Source of the DNA: Rotaria sordida | Taxonomy: Eukaryota > Rotifera > Eurotatoria > Philodinida > Philodinidae | Direction: 5' to 3' | Assembly (NCBI GenBank): GCA_905250125.1 | Contig: CAJNOL010000020.1 | Location: 285,023-349,022, forward strand | DNA: 64,000 nt | Part shown: one piece after another, positions 49,301-59,700 of the stretch | How the letters are laid out: every line of letters begins with the position of its first letter | Position numbering within the stretch: position 1 is the first letter of the stretch | Notes under the pieces: generated by a model | The model's database searches: none | Told to the model about the DNA's origin: nothing | Seen by the model: only the letters and a program-made list of their open reading frames with translations | Position numbers and translations under genes: made by a program

Positions 49301-52300
49301 TCATGTAGATAAAAACTCTGAAATAGTTCGTGTCATTAGGCCATTCTTCTCGTGTTATGCTCATTTTACTGAACTTTCAGCTAATTGTAGGATACTAAAA
49401 GAAAAATTGCAACAAGAAATTTTGGCCTGAAAAAATATCTCTCATAGTCCTTATGATATCCTAAAAGTTTCAACTCAAACGGATGATTTCTTCTCAAGAT
49501 ATCGAATGCCTAAACACTACACTATTTTAGAGTTCTTATGTGAAAATAACGTGTTTTTTTTTACAAAAGTGTTATCTTATAAGGGAAATATCCTTTTGAA
49601 CCGCAAATTTCAGGATATCATAAGCACCATAATGGCTATTGTTTTTCATGTTGAAACCCTTTGTTGCGATTTTTCTCGTGAAATCTTGCAAACCTATTCA
49701 AAATTTTTTTATCTATACTATAAGCAAAATATGAGTTCAAATGCAGATTATTAGTCGGATGAGTTTTTCGTCATAATTAAAATAAAAATAAAAAGAATTC
49801 ATAATGTTTATTTTTAGACATGAAAATAATGAAGAAATAAATGATTTTTTTTCATTTGATTGGGAATTAGAATATACTTCAGAAAGAAAATTAAAATTAA
49901 CAAATGGAAAAGAAGCACATTTTACTGTATGAATTTTAAATTAGAATTGAATTTTTTTATAAAGAATTTATATTTGGATTTTTTAGGTTTTTAAAGAAGT
50001 GAATACAGCTTATTCAGAAAATACTGATCAACTTGATCGATCTACATTTAATATTTATATTTATCCAGCTCTTCATTTAACTAATCTTTTACCGATGGAT
50101 ATTCAATGTTCAGTTGATGTAAGTAAAAATTTTTATTATGAAATATTTTTAATTTAATGAATAAGATGATTATATTAAAAAATAAAGATAAAAAAAACAA
50201 AAATATCATTTTTCAGGTTGACATTCCATCTTATAATTCATATCCTGTATTTCATCAAATAATTCGTCATTCTTCTAATGTTCGTTTTTCTTTTCTAGTA
50301 TATAATATTTGACAATGGGAAAAATTATGATTTTCCTGAGAAAAATACACACAATATAAGAGCTTATGAACACTATTGCTTTCTTTTACCTGAACGAATT
50401 TAATTGATTATTTAATCTTTATATTAATTTTTGTTTAGAATGTTGAACAAATTAATTTAAAACCAAGTGAATTAAATTCAATTACGTTTGGCAGTAAACA
50501 TTCCACATTAACTTTCATTGTAAAACTATTTGATCTTTTTTTTTTCTTAAAAATAATATTTTTTTTTTTCGAATATTTAGATTCCATCTTATGCTAATAT
50601 AAAATGGATATCAGAACCAGTTGATTTAAATGTTGAAGGAAAGGGTGATCGTAATGAACACCTTGTTAGATTTCATAATAGTACTTCTTCGAATTCTCAA
50701 GCCATATTGGTAAAAAAAAAATTAATTTTCAAATAAAGAATAATAATTTCTATTCAATAGAACATGGTTTTACGTGTTGATTCATTCAATGAGTCTTATC
50801 GTTTGTTGTTATATTCACCATTTTGGGTTCTTAATCGTACAGAATTAAATCTTGAATTTCAAGTAAAAAGATTTTTTTTAATTTTCTATAAAAATTTCTT
50901 TTGATTTATTTTTATTAGATTGAAAATAATAGTACACTTATTGCAGCTACTGAAACGCCATATTTAGTTTGTCCAGATAAATTTAATAGTGGAGAAAAAA
51001 GAAAAGTAACAATCAAATATAAAATAAAAGACAGAAATATTTGATTATCTCATAGGGACAACTCCGTCTTTATACTACTGCACAAGGAGATAATGCAGCT
51101 AATTGGTCAGAAACATTTTCAGTTGATGTTATTAAAAGCACTGGTATAACATCTTGTAAAGTACCAAATGATCGAGTTTATATGGTAATGTAAACAAAAT
51201 TTAATAAAAGAAAAAGAAAATGAATTATTGAAATTTTATAATATAGATTTGTGTGGATATTGTAACATCTTCATTTGGTTTAACAAAAATTATTACACTT
51301 TCACCATCAGTAGTTATTATGAATAAATCAACTGTATGTTTAAAAAATTTTTCTATTTTCAATTTGAAATTTACTTTTATCTTTTGTTTTTTATAAGGTT
51401 GAAATCGAAATAGTAGAAACAGTATCGGATAAAGAACAAGATAAATGGGGACCAGTCAATCCTGAACAAGTAAAGAATTTCTTTTCTATTTTGTGAAACA
51501 ACGATCTAGAACGAATGTTGAAGTATATAGTTGGCTTATACCGAGCCTGAGCAGCTCGACTTCGGGCTCAGTCGGACTTGGACTCAGGCAGAGCTTAAAC
51601 GAGCCTGACCGAGCCCGAGCTACCCAGGCTCAGTGTATGTCTAGTATAAAGGGTAGCAATTTGCATCTACCTCGCAGACCATGACATACATTAGCTAGAG
51701 ACTGTGTTGATATACGATCAAAGACAGTATATCAATAATGTCTCATTATAATACCGAGTGTGGCAAAAATTTTCCGACATTTTTTGTTTTCGTATGTAAC
51801 TCTGTTCAGGATTATGATACAGCGTTGATTTTTCTTTAAAAAGCTTGATCACTGAATGTTTTACTCGAATGATAAGATCAAATATTTATAGCTATTTTCA
51901 AAATTTTAATACATTTCTAACATTGAAAAAGTGTATCACTGTGTTATTTCCTATAAGGAAGAATAAGAGAGAACCGAAAATTGTTGAGATTTGGTTTTGA
52001 CAGTTATTGTTCATTAATTTCGGTTATAATGTTTGGAATCAATCAGAGACCTGGTGTGTGAATCACAAAATGGATTTTTCTGGATTTTTCTTGTAGAAAA
52101 TAACATGATGACACACGTGTTTAGTATTAGTGGTCTATTAAAAGATAATGAAGAAATATGCCCAAAATAAATAAAATAAAATAATCTCTCTGTGATTAGT
52201 AAGAGCGGATACATCGTGTTTCACATTTTAATTTCTCAGAGATTGTATTAACAGTTTTTATATTATTATTCAATGTATTTAAGGTAATTCCATTTTGGCC

Positions 52301-54220
52301 ACATAATATACAAAATGGTTTAATGCGTGTTCGTTATACACATAATCGTGTGACATCACGTCCATTTTTAATGAATGAAAAACATCGAACACTTTTACAT
52401 ATGGAAGATACAGAACGTCCAGCAATTTATGTTGAAGTAACAGCAACTGATTTTGATGGTGTGAGAGTTATTTTTGGAGATTATAAAATTGGTGATGCAC
52501 CTGTTCTTCTTGTTAATTGCTTAAAAGATGAGTCGATTGCATTTTCTCAAGCTGATGATATGTAAGTCATATTATTGATTTTTTTTTTATTTTTAATGAA
52601 ATTTGATGTTTTTTTTTCAATAAAATAGACAAGCAATAACTTTACCACCACAACATTATGTTTATTATACATGGTTGAATCCATTAAAAGCAAGAACATT
52701 AAGTGTTAATTGTAATGAAAGTAAAGCAGAGCTTGGACTGAATGTAAGAAGATTTGATTTTGTTTTTTTTTCATTTGCTAGAATGATTGAAATTAGAATT
52801 TATGATTACTGTAGAATTTCTATTGTGAATTCATTTTGAGATGTTTATAATTGATACCATACCGTTCGTTTGTTCACAATACTGGTAATCAACTGTATCA
52901 GTAAACATAAATGAGACAGAGTTATCTATGTGAATATCAACGAAAAATGATATTAAAGAGTAAATAATTCGTAGTATTCAAATTAATAGATAACAGCAGA
53001 TAAATATTTAATAGTATCGTATTAATAAGATTATTGCTAAATTTGAAACGATGATAAAAATGTTTTAGCAAGAATCAATGAAATTGATCACGCTCATATC
53101 TACAGTTCACCTATATGAAACATCTGGCTAAGCAAGTGGCAAAAAAAAGTGCCGTTAATACACATTTACATGGATTTTTTAAGCATTGAAATATACGATA
53201 GGTTTTTTTCGTCACTTGATCGGCTAGACAATGATATAATAACAATTAAACGACGGCTTATTTTTCTAATAAGAAATCGCAAGTTTTTCTTCATTTCAAT
53301 TACACGCAATTCTAAGTCGAATTTCTTCTTTCAATGTTCCTACCATGCTATCGTATCATATATTTACTTAGTGAGTTACATATAGTAAAGATAGTCCAGT
53401 GGTTATAATGTTTGTCATACATTTCAAACGTACTATGTTCGAATCTCGATATTATTTCAATATTGACTCGAATCAATTGAGAAAGAGGATAGGTTAACAA
53501 AAATTAATGAAAAAATTGTACTGAAATATTATGAAAATAAATATAATTGCATGCTCACTCTGTGTTCCATTAAAATCAATCGTAATGGAATTCAATTTTC
53601 TCGCATGCTAAAGAAAGTTTTCTACAGAAAACAGCATTTACTTAAAATAGAATGATATGTCATTTAATAGAGTATCAATCTCTTCTGTCTGTTTTGTACA
53701 AAAAAAATTATTTTATCTATGTAAATAATTTTTTTTAGCCGCAATGTGGTTTTCTCAAAAAAGATAGTGAACATAATATTAACTATGCTATGTTTATGGA
53801 TGGTATTCAAACTGTTTTACTTATTTCTGATGATACAAAAATTATTGCAGCAGCTTCTGGAGTAAAAAAATAAAAGTTGTTTGTTTTCTTGTATAAAATA
53901 ATGAATTTTAATTAATATATAGATGCCAGCATTAGCTGAAGCAATGGGTCAACGTCTTCAAATTGGTATTCATGATATTGGTATATCAATTGTTAATGAT
54001 GTAACTCGAGAAGAAATACTTTATATAAGTTTAAATAAATCAAAAGTTATTTGGACAGAAACAAAACGATGTCATGTTCGACCATTATCACATAATCTAA
54101 ATAAAAATTTAGAAGAACTTTATAAATCTTATGTTGAAGAATGTGAAACTAATCCAGATAATAAAAGTATTCAAAGAAAAAAATATCATGTGGAAGAATT
54201 TCAAGTATGAATAATTATTT

Positions 54221-54259
<39 letters not shown>

Positions 54260-56777
54260 TTTAAATATTATTTATTTATAAATAGGAAATATCATTTTCT
54301 GATAATAAAGCTGAATTAGTTAATTCAAAAGGACAAAGAAAATCAGTTAAACGGCAAGCATTAGATGGTTTTTGGATTGAATATGGATGGTCAGTAACAA
54401 ATACTGCATTACATGTACGTATTAATCGTGTACAAATTGATAATCAACTTGATTATACAATATTTCCTGTTATTCTTTATCCAATTATATCAAAAACAAC
54501 AAGTCCGGAACTTTCAGACAAACCATTTATTGAATTAAGCGTTTATGAATCTAAAACAACTCAATCAAATGTAATGCAATTTAAATATTTTAAATTACTT
54601 ATTCAAGAATTTGCTGTTAAAATTGATCAAGGTTTAATTGTTGCACTTTTAGCATTTATTCAATCAGAAAAGGTTTTCATCTTTATTTTTTTTTTTGTTT
54701 GATTCTTTTTTTATTTTTAACGTTTTATTTCATATAGATTTCAGCAGCACCAACAGTAAATATGGAAACCGATTTAGAACAAATACAGAAACCACTTACT
54801 GCTATTATTAAAGCACAGACAGATGCTCCATCTGGTGAAACAGAAATGGTTTTCGATAATATACATTTATCACCGCTTAAAGTAAAAAAATGACTTATAT
54901 TTACTTTAGTTGTGTTTTTTTTGACATAAAAATTTTTATCTAGATTCATGTTAGTTTTTCAATGCATGGATCAAAACCAAGTGAAGCATTATTAGCTACA
55001 TATCCATTAGTTGGATTTTTATTACGAACATTAAATGTTGCTGAAGTACAAGATGTTATCTTACGGTAAGGTTTATAAAAATAGAAATACTTTATGAAAA
55101 AAAAAGAGTTCTTAATGAACGTTGAATTTTGTGACTAGAAAGTTAGACTTCTTCCACTGTGAAATCTTTTAAGTGATTCTAAAATAAAACTAGGAGTTCA
55201 AATTAGAAGGTATACCTGTTAAGATTTTATTCACAAAAAAAAGTACTTCATATTGTAATCGTCTAAGAATTACATAGAGAGTTTTATAATGTATAGTTTG
55301 GGTTATTATGAACGAACAAATGATCGATATACAACAACAAGATTAACAAATGAAGTTTTATCACATTATCAAAATCAATTTATGAAACAACTTCATGTAC
55401 TTGTATTGGGTCTTGATGTACTTGGAAATCCCATTGGTGTTATTCGTGGTCTTGCTGAAGGTGTTGAATCATTTTTTTATGAACCATATAAAGTAAAATA
55501 AATGATATAAATTAATATTTATGTATTTCTTTTTGTTTTCTTTTTTAAGGGTGCAATCGAAGGTCCAATGGAGTTTGCTGAAGGCGTTGTAACTGGTGTT
55601 CGAACATTATTTGGTTCAGCTGTTGGTGGTGCTGCTGGTGCTTTTTCAAAAATAACTGGTGTACTTGGAAAAGGTTTGGCTACATTAACATTTGATGAAG
55701 ATTATAAAGTTTCACGTATGAAACGACAAGAACCAGCAACTAAGGGAAGGACTGAGATTGCTATTGAAGGAAAAAATGTTGTTATGGTATGTTGAAAATT
55801 GATTATTAGATTTGAAAATTTGTTTTTCTTTTAATTTTTTATTATAAAGGGTTTCGTTGAGGGTGTTAAAGGAGTTGTAACTAAACCAGTATCAGGTGCA
55901 AAAGAAAGTGGTGCTTCTGGTTTTGTTAAAGGTTTAGGAAAAGGTTTTCTTGGTCTTGTTACAAGACCAACAGGTGGAATTGTTGATTTTACAAGTACTT
56001 CGTTAGATTTACTTAAACGGTAAAAATAAAATAAAAGTTATATTTTAATTTAATTTATTCAATTTTGAACAATTTAGAACTGCACAACAAGAAGACATTG
56101 TACGTCGTGTTCGTTATCCACGTCATGTTGGTCGTGATGGTCTTGTTCGACCTTATATCCCTCATGAAGCTATGGGATTTTATATTTTAAATGTAAATTT
56201 AATTTTTTCTTTGAAAAATTCGTATTCATTTATTTTTATTATATCATAGAGATTACAAGAAGGAAAATATGCCAAATCGGATACTTATATTGCACATATA
56301 ACTTGTACAGAACATCCATTATCTTGGTTAATGGCAACATCGAGGCAAAAAAAAAATAATTTATAATTCTATTAAAATAAATTATTTCATTTTAGACGTT
56401 TATTATTTATAACGGAAATTTCATTTCTTGGTTTATATGAAACTGATTGGGAAATTCCATATGAAGAATTAAAAGAAGAACCAATCGCAAAACCAAATTT
56501 AGGTCAAATACAAATTCTTACAAAAGTAATTTAATAAGAAGAAAAAGAAAATTTTTTTTAGAAATTTATTTATATTTTTAAGGAACCACAAAAAACTGGA
56601 ACAATTAGATCAGCTCTTTCTTATGGTAAAATGGTCAAATATCGAAATATATCTGAAGCTCGAGTAAAATTTTCTTTTTTTTTTTAGTTATTCATTTTTC
56701 TTCTTTCAAATTTTTTTCTTTTCATTTAGTATATTATTGAAAAAATAATTTATGCAATGCATACAGCAGGTCTTTAA
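29072..56777 (+). CDS. VPS13A: VPS13 bridge-type lipid transfer protein (VPS13A/C-like)
   Basis: Conducts bulk phospholipid transfer between membranes at contact sites (ER with mitochondria, lipid droplets or endosomes in the animal A/C proteins). Sixty-eight exons join in consistent phase to 3327 aa (human VPS13A is about 3170). It begins [20 protein letters not shown], the chorein signature. Blocks in order: chorein/N-terminal lipid groove (1 to about 480); long repeating-beta-groove region (about 480-1900), including [19 protein letters not shown]-binding region (about 2210-2650) with [18 protein letters not shown]2-C-like amphipathic region (about 2960-3170) with [22 protein letters not shown]-terminal PH-like domain (about 3180-3320). 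There is no UBA domain, so it is closer to A than C. One intron is GC-AG (56345-56395). Thirteen introns exceed 300 bp and most of these carry mobile elements. Exon coordinates are given in the four block entries. Confidence 0.96.
31369..33008. other. VPS13 intron 14 (1640 bp)
   Basis: Non-coding. Contains inverted copies of a GTACTT-rich segment (31534-31588 and 32271-32326), annotated as a repeat. A 17-nt string near 31970 also occurs near 9342. No ORF of recognisable family. Confidence 0.7.
31534..32326. repeat. GTACTT-rich inverted repeat in VPS13 intron 14
   Basis: The left arm 31534-31588 and the reverse complement of 32271-32326 align over about 55 bp through TTTTTACT/TGTTTACT, AATTGTACTTTGC/TATTGTATTTTATGC and CTTGTACTTA. 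GTAC-rich arms are common in hAT-type MITEs, so this may be one about 0.8 kb long, but its exact ends are unclear. Confidence 0.5.
33518..35483. other. VPS13 intron 17 (1966 bp)
   Basis: Longest VPS13 intron. Holds the foldback element 34561-35038; the remaining 1.5 kb shows no gene or recognised repeat. Confidence 0.7.
34561..35038. mobile_element. Foldback element, arms about 200 bp
   Basis: The left arm 34561-34760 pairs with the reverse complement of 34831-35038. Shared blocks include TACAAAATAAAGGTTT, AAAATCTAAGAATAG, TTTTGAGACCT and CCAGTAATTCTCAA. About 70 bp of unpaired centre. No ORF of interest; non-autonomous. Confidence 0.8.
36703..37534. other. VPS13 intron 24 (832 bp)
   Basis: No inverted repeat or coding relic recognised, although its base composition is less AT-biased than the short introns, suggesting old inserted sequence. 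Confidence 0.5.
38233..38371 (-). repeat. Dispersed repeat copy R1 (139 bp)
   Basis: The reverse complement aligns with 41711-41851 almost end to end. Shared strings include TTGTCGATATTTT, AGGGATAG, TTTCATTCT and GTGCTAGAAGTGGTGAT-like sequence. Located in VPS13 intron 25. Confidence 0.7.
38728..38791. mobile_element. Second hAT-like hairpin (about 64 bp)
   Basis: On the minus strand one end reads CAGAGCTGAGCAAGTACAAA, close to the end of the 23610-23670 element. The arms fold around TTCAAATAC/GTATTCAAG. The left end is degraded, and no target duplication is seen. Confidence 0.4.
39341..40294. mobile_element. Large foldback element, arms up to about 480 bp
   Basis: Nearly fills VPS13 intron 27 (39183-40557). 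Left-arm blocks recur inverted on the right: ATCAATAG, CATCATTGCTTTAAAAATG, AGATCATT, GATTCATTGTTAA, CTAGAATAGCCT, TTTTCGTATATGAA and TTTTCATGTATCAATAATCAA. Pairing reaches almost to a centre near 39875. No coding capacity. The most complete palindrome in the window; its transcript would fold into a very long hairpin. Confidence 0.85.
41711..41851 (+). repeat. Dispersed repeat copy R2 (141 bp)
   Basis: Matches R1 (38233-38371) in opposite orientation; in VPS13 intron 31. Similarity begins abruptly at TTGTCGATATT, which probably marks an element end. Confidence 0.7.
42256..42669. mobile_element. Foldback element, arms about 170 bp
   Basis: In VPS13 intron 31. Left-arm strings AAGATTTTTAAAAAAT, GGACACGG, TATTTTTTAAC and ATATTTTCTGTGAC recur inverted on the right as AAGATTTCTAAAAAAT, GGACACGG, TATTTTTTAAC and GTATTTTCTATGAC. 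The unpaired centre is roughly 42425-42500. No ORF. Confidence 0.8.
43540..44640 (-). mobile_element. Decayed mariner transposon in VPS13 intron 33
   Basis: Minus-strand reading shows a mariner-type transposase broken by stops and frameshifts, from about 44462 down to 43590. In order: [13 protein letters not shown]; the HTH block [34 protein letters not shown] around the first catalytic Asp; YDSDTKE; a [10 protein letters not shown] block; HDNNAR around the second catalytic Asp; SYDFFSFP; and a final CIDADG. The third catalytic position falls in the degraded SYDFF block. Shared TAGAAAAGT near both edges, about 10 bp inside TA dinucleotides, may be the last trace of the terminal repeats. It sits next to the intron's donor (GTATGT). 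Inactive. Confidence 0.85.
45985..47297. other. VPS13 intron 40 (1313 bp)
   Basis: No large inverted repeat found. A small hairpin is at 46031-46090. A 69-codon ORF at 46492 has no family I can support, and the region may contain further transposon debris. Confidence 0.5.
46031..46090. repeat. 60-bp hairpin
   Basis: AGTCTCT...AATCCC pairs with GGGATT...AGAGACT across a short loop. Perfect pairing in two blocks. Confidence 0.55.
47977..48863 (-). mobile_element. TA-flanked DNA transposon relic with about 200-bp inverted repeats
   Basis: Nearly fills VPS13 intron 43. Left end TCAAAAGTAGTGACGAAAGT and right end (other strand) CCAAAAGTAATGACGAAGGT, each bordered by TA, the Tc1/mariner target. 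The arms stay alike for about 200 bp (for example AGAAACTTTCTCTCTAT and CTAATATCATAATAATAAAAT). The interior, read on the minus strand, retains pieces like a transposase C-terminus: LNSPNVVP (compare YSPDLAP-type), then [15 protein letters not shown] and GNYFEHLMK. The rest of the enzyme is gone, so it is a deleted non-autonomous derivative. Confidence 0.8.
49290..49744. mobile_element. Foldback element, arms about 190 bp
   Basis: In VPS13 intron 44. It begins TTTGAGCTCAT and ends with the inverted TTTGAACTCAT. Inner matches: GATAAAAA, TTCTCGTG/TTTCACGA-type block, AAAAATTGCAACA/AAAAATCGCAACA and CTTATGATATCCT in both arms. The shared terminal motif with 16388-16995 suggests the same family. 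Confidence 0.75.
50119..50438. other. VPS13 intron 46 with possible cassette exon
   Basis: The segment 50217-50279 is preceded by TTTTTCAG and followed by GTTCGT. It is 63 nt long, has no stop in phase 0 and would add 21 residues starting [10 protein letters not shown]. The main model skips it because exons 46 and 47 also join in phase 0. Confidence 0.4.
51470..52283. other. VPS13 intron 53 (814 bp) with GC-rich patch
   Basis: 51540-51640 is an island of GAGCCTGA/TCGGGCTC-like alternations, strongly richer in G+C than anything around it. The remainder has no gene or recognised element. Confidence 0.5.
52744..53738. other. VPS13 intron 55 (995 bp)
   Basis: Contains the tRNA-like relic at 53385-53460 near its 3' end. 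No other recognisable element. Confidence 0.5.
53385..53460 (+). repeat. tRNA-like relic, possible SINE head
   Basis: An A-box-like TAGTCCAGTGG at 53392-53402 and a B-box-like GTTCGAATC at 53437-53445 stand at tRNA-like spacing, with GTTTG/CAAAC able to form an anticodon stem. The loop is 10 nt rather than 7, and the T and acceptor stems do not pair. Not a functional tRNA; more likely a pseudogene or a SINE promoter. Confidence 0.4.
54225..54250. repeat. (CT)n microsatellite in VPS13 intron 57
   Basis: About thirteen CT units followed by a T run, forming an extended polypyrimidine tract some 35 nt before the acceptor. Confidence 0.85.
56345..56395 (+). other. GC-AG intron in VPS13
   Basis: Exon 65 ends ...ACA TCG AG and exon 66 begins A CGT TTA, rebuilding SRRLLFITE of the PH-like domain. 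The intron starts GCAAAA and ends TTTTAG. No GT occurs nearby that would keep frame, and reading through meets stop codons. Confidence 0.75.
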
Positions 56778-59700
56778 AAAACTAATCTCTAGATTTTTTT
56801 TTTCTTCTATTTAATCCAGCATATTTTATTGTCGTTTGTTTTCTTTATTCGTGCATTGAAGATAAAATATTAGTCAATTTATTAATATCATTGAAATTTA
56901 TTTTATGGATGTAATTGGGTAACATAAACATGCGTTCTTTCATTGTTTTCTGTTCTTTTATTTTGTTTCTCCATTTTATTTCAGCTTTATGTAAACATAT
57001 ACATTTATGTCATGTCAAAAATTTAATTTCTTTTTTGTTTCTTTTTTTATGTATACAAATGTTCGTTTTGACTCCTTAGTGTTGATTTATTTGGAGAAAA
57101 AAATACAAACATTTATTTGTATGAATAAAGAACAAGAAAAAAGAATGAAATCTTTTCTATCTTAAGAATAAAAAAAAAGTTTATCGACATTGTTTGATTC
57201 ATAAAAATGACAAATTTTAATTGTTCTTTTGATGATAAAGACAAAAGCAAGGACAATTCTTTTGTAAATCATAATCGACTAGATTCTTCGTTCTTTCTTT
57301 TATATACTTAATGTTTGATATGATTTGAAAGAAAACCTTGATTGAATATTGATTATTTTAATGGTATTATATTTCACAATGTTCATCTAATGAATATTTT
57401 GTCTTATCGTTCAATTCACAAATTCTCAATAGCTATGCAATGAATAAAACATTTGATATGAAATCAGATCCGAATCATTTTCATCGTAATCACTACTACA
57501 ATCTCTTCATCATATGAATAATCAGTGATACTTGAATGAAAGTGTAATAGAATTCGATCTTGTCTTGAAGTACTCTATTATATTAGATGATATTTCTTAT
57601 AATTTCACATCATAATTATACAATAATTCATTGAATATATTTATAATTTTTTATTTCTGTACTTGTATTTATTTGAAATAATATATTGATGTTTCTTTAA
57701 TAATAAGAAAAACAATAACAATTATTTGACAAATAGTTTTACAGGAAAAGGAAGAAGTCAAATATGTTTATCATGTTTGCCAATAACACAATAATATGTA
57801 TCGAAAGATTTAATAAAAAGTAAATTCATTTTCTCTATCAGCTATATAATATCATATAATTAAATTATGAATCATCAAAGAAAATAACATTTATTAGATC
57901 ATAAATCTAATAATAACAATAGTGATCAAATATTAGCTTATATTTGCTTGCTTCCATCATTTATCTGTTACGTTGAAGGTGATTATATTTATTTTAAATA
58001 TGTATCACTTAAGTATTTTCGATTATGTTCAAATGGATCAATATTCTCATTAACACTGTCAAAGTACTTTTATTCCTTGTGTCTATGACAACAGAAAAAG
58101 AAAAGTTAATACATGCAATTGAAACTATTGGATTGAACTTCTATGATCTTTCTCCTCCTCCCCTCTTCATTCTTTTCATCGGTAGTTGAAAGCACTCATG
58201 ATGAGAATATTACATATAGAATTTATGAATGAACAATACAATACAAAACATCAAGAAGCACACTTGTTGATCTTTGTTTTTTGCACAATTTACTAACCTG
58301 GATAACATATATCTATGGCTTCTGTGATGAAAACAAATTTGAGAAGCAATATTCGATCATATGAATTTAAAAAGTACATAAAAAATATTTTTACTAATCA
58401 AACTTAAATCTTCTAAAATATGTTCTAAAATATGTTTTATTAATGTTTATAGCACAAAAACAAATAATAATATTTGTTTTTTTTCACGCTTATATATATA
58501 AAATAAAACGTAATTCTTTAATTATTCTTATTTTTTACCTAGTCATTATTATTTCGTTAACATACTTTTCCATCGTAAAATTGATAAAAGTCACGCTGTG
58601 ATAATAATGAAATATTCGACTGTTATTTCTACTATTACTTTGTACAGTCACCTTCCACATATATACATATATATATATATAGAGAGAGAGAGAGTCTTGT
58701 CACTTTTCATTAATTTAATAAACTCGTTCATCTAATTCTGATTGCCTTTAAATAGGAAAATGTCAATAGTACGCCCCATCACTTTCTAACTTGACACCTA
58801 CAAGCCTCCTGAATTATGATAGGTATGTATTATTATATGATCATAAATAAATGAATCAGTTCCTCTCTACATACTTTCAATTTTTTTTATGCGTGCTTTT
58901 ATTGATTTGGTAATCGGACAATGAAATAGTTATACATATGTGATAAAGTAATCAAAAAGAAAAATGAAATAGAACTATTGTCTTGTATTCAATTAGTTGA
59001 AAGCATATACCTATTGCTATCTCTTAAAGGATCAAATATAATGTATATTGTTGTGTAAAGTGGTATGCATGATGGCCAAGTTCAGGGTTGAAGAACTCTT
59101 TATTTGTATTGACCATAATTATCTAACTTGAGATGCATATAGACAGAGCAAACAAATATGTAGATATATTCAAAGACAACGACAGAAATTTGATAACAGA
59201 AGAGGACTATGTTTGTCTGGTTGATAGATTGATTATGTCATCATTATCGGTTTTTTTTTGAAAATTTTCATCGTCATCATCAATAGTGTCATCATTTTTC
59301 TTTGTGTGGATGCGATGTTTTTGTACTCGATTATCAATGGAAAATGTATGTATATATGAGTGTGTCATTCGTTCAATCAAAATACATTGTGATGACGATT
59401 GATTTCACACTTTCTAGCTTCTCATTCGTTCACACTTATCAATCGATATTTTCTCATCGAATATTACCAACGAAAATCAATTGAACAAGAGAGACAGTAC
59501 ATCAATTCGTCTCTCTATTACTTTTCTCTTCTCTCTTTGTCTTCCTCACCTATTGCTAATGTACTAGGCGAAATACTAAAGAAATTGGAGAAAAAAAAGA
59601 AAGAACAAGCGTGTGTGTGTATATGTACGAAAAGAGAACGATGACGAGAAGAGAGAGTGTATGTAATTTTCTTGTTTGATTCTCTCTTTTATTCTATACG

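Larger units (their letters stand above)
44676..53861 (+). other. VPS13 exons 34-56 (residues about 1598-2654, with VAB region)
   Basis: Exons: 44676-44812, 44877-45014, 45071-45220, 45291-45378, 45440-45591, 45658-45780, 45844-45984, 47298-47339, 47469-47756, 47806-47952, 48915-49234, 49818-49926, 49987-50118, 50439-50519, 50581-50709, 50761-50862, 50919-51005, 51056-51184, 51247-51333, 51398-51469, 52284-52561, 52629-52743, 53739-53861. For exon 35 the first of two acceptors (44875-44876) is chosen because it keeps frame. Exon 41 is only 42 nt and is the least certain. Confidence 0.85.
53923..56777 (+). other. VPS13 exons 57-68 (residues about 2655-3327)
   Basis: Exons: 53923-54204, 54286-54672, 54738-54881, 54944-55065, 55282-55492, 55550-55786, 55850-56019, 56078-56192, 56250-56344, 56396-56525, 56583-56663, 56730-56777. 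Exon 61 uses the third of three closely spaced AGs (55280-55281), since the other two give immediate stops. Exon 65 ends at a GC donor. The protein ends [14 protein letters not shown]. Confidence 0.88.

Noticed and set aside
53385-53460. Functional tRNA gene
   Set aside because: Anticodon loop has the wrong length, and acceptor and T stems do not pair.
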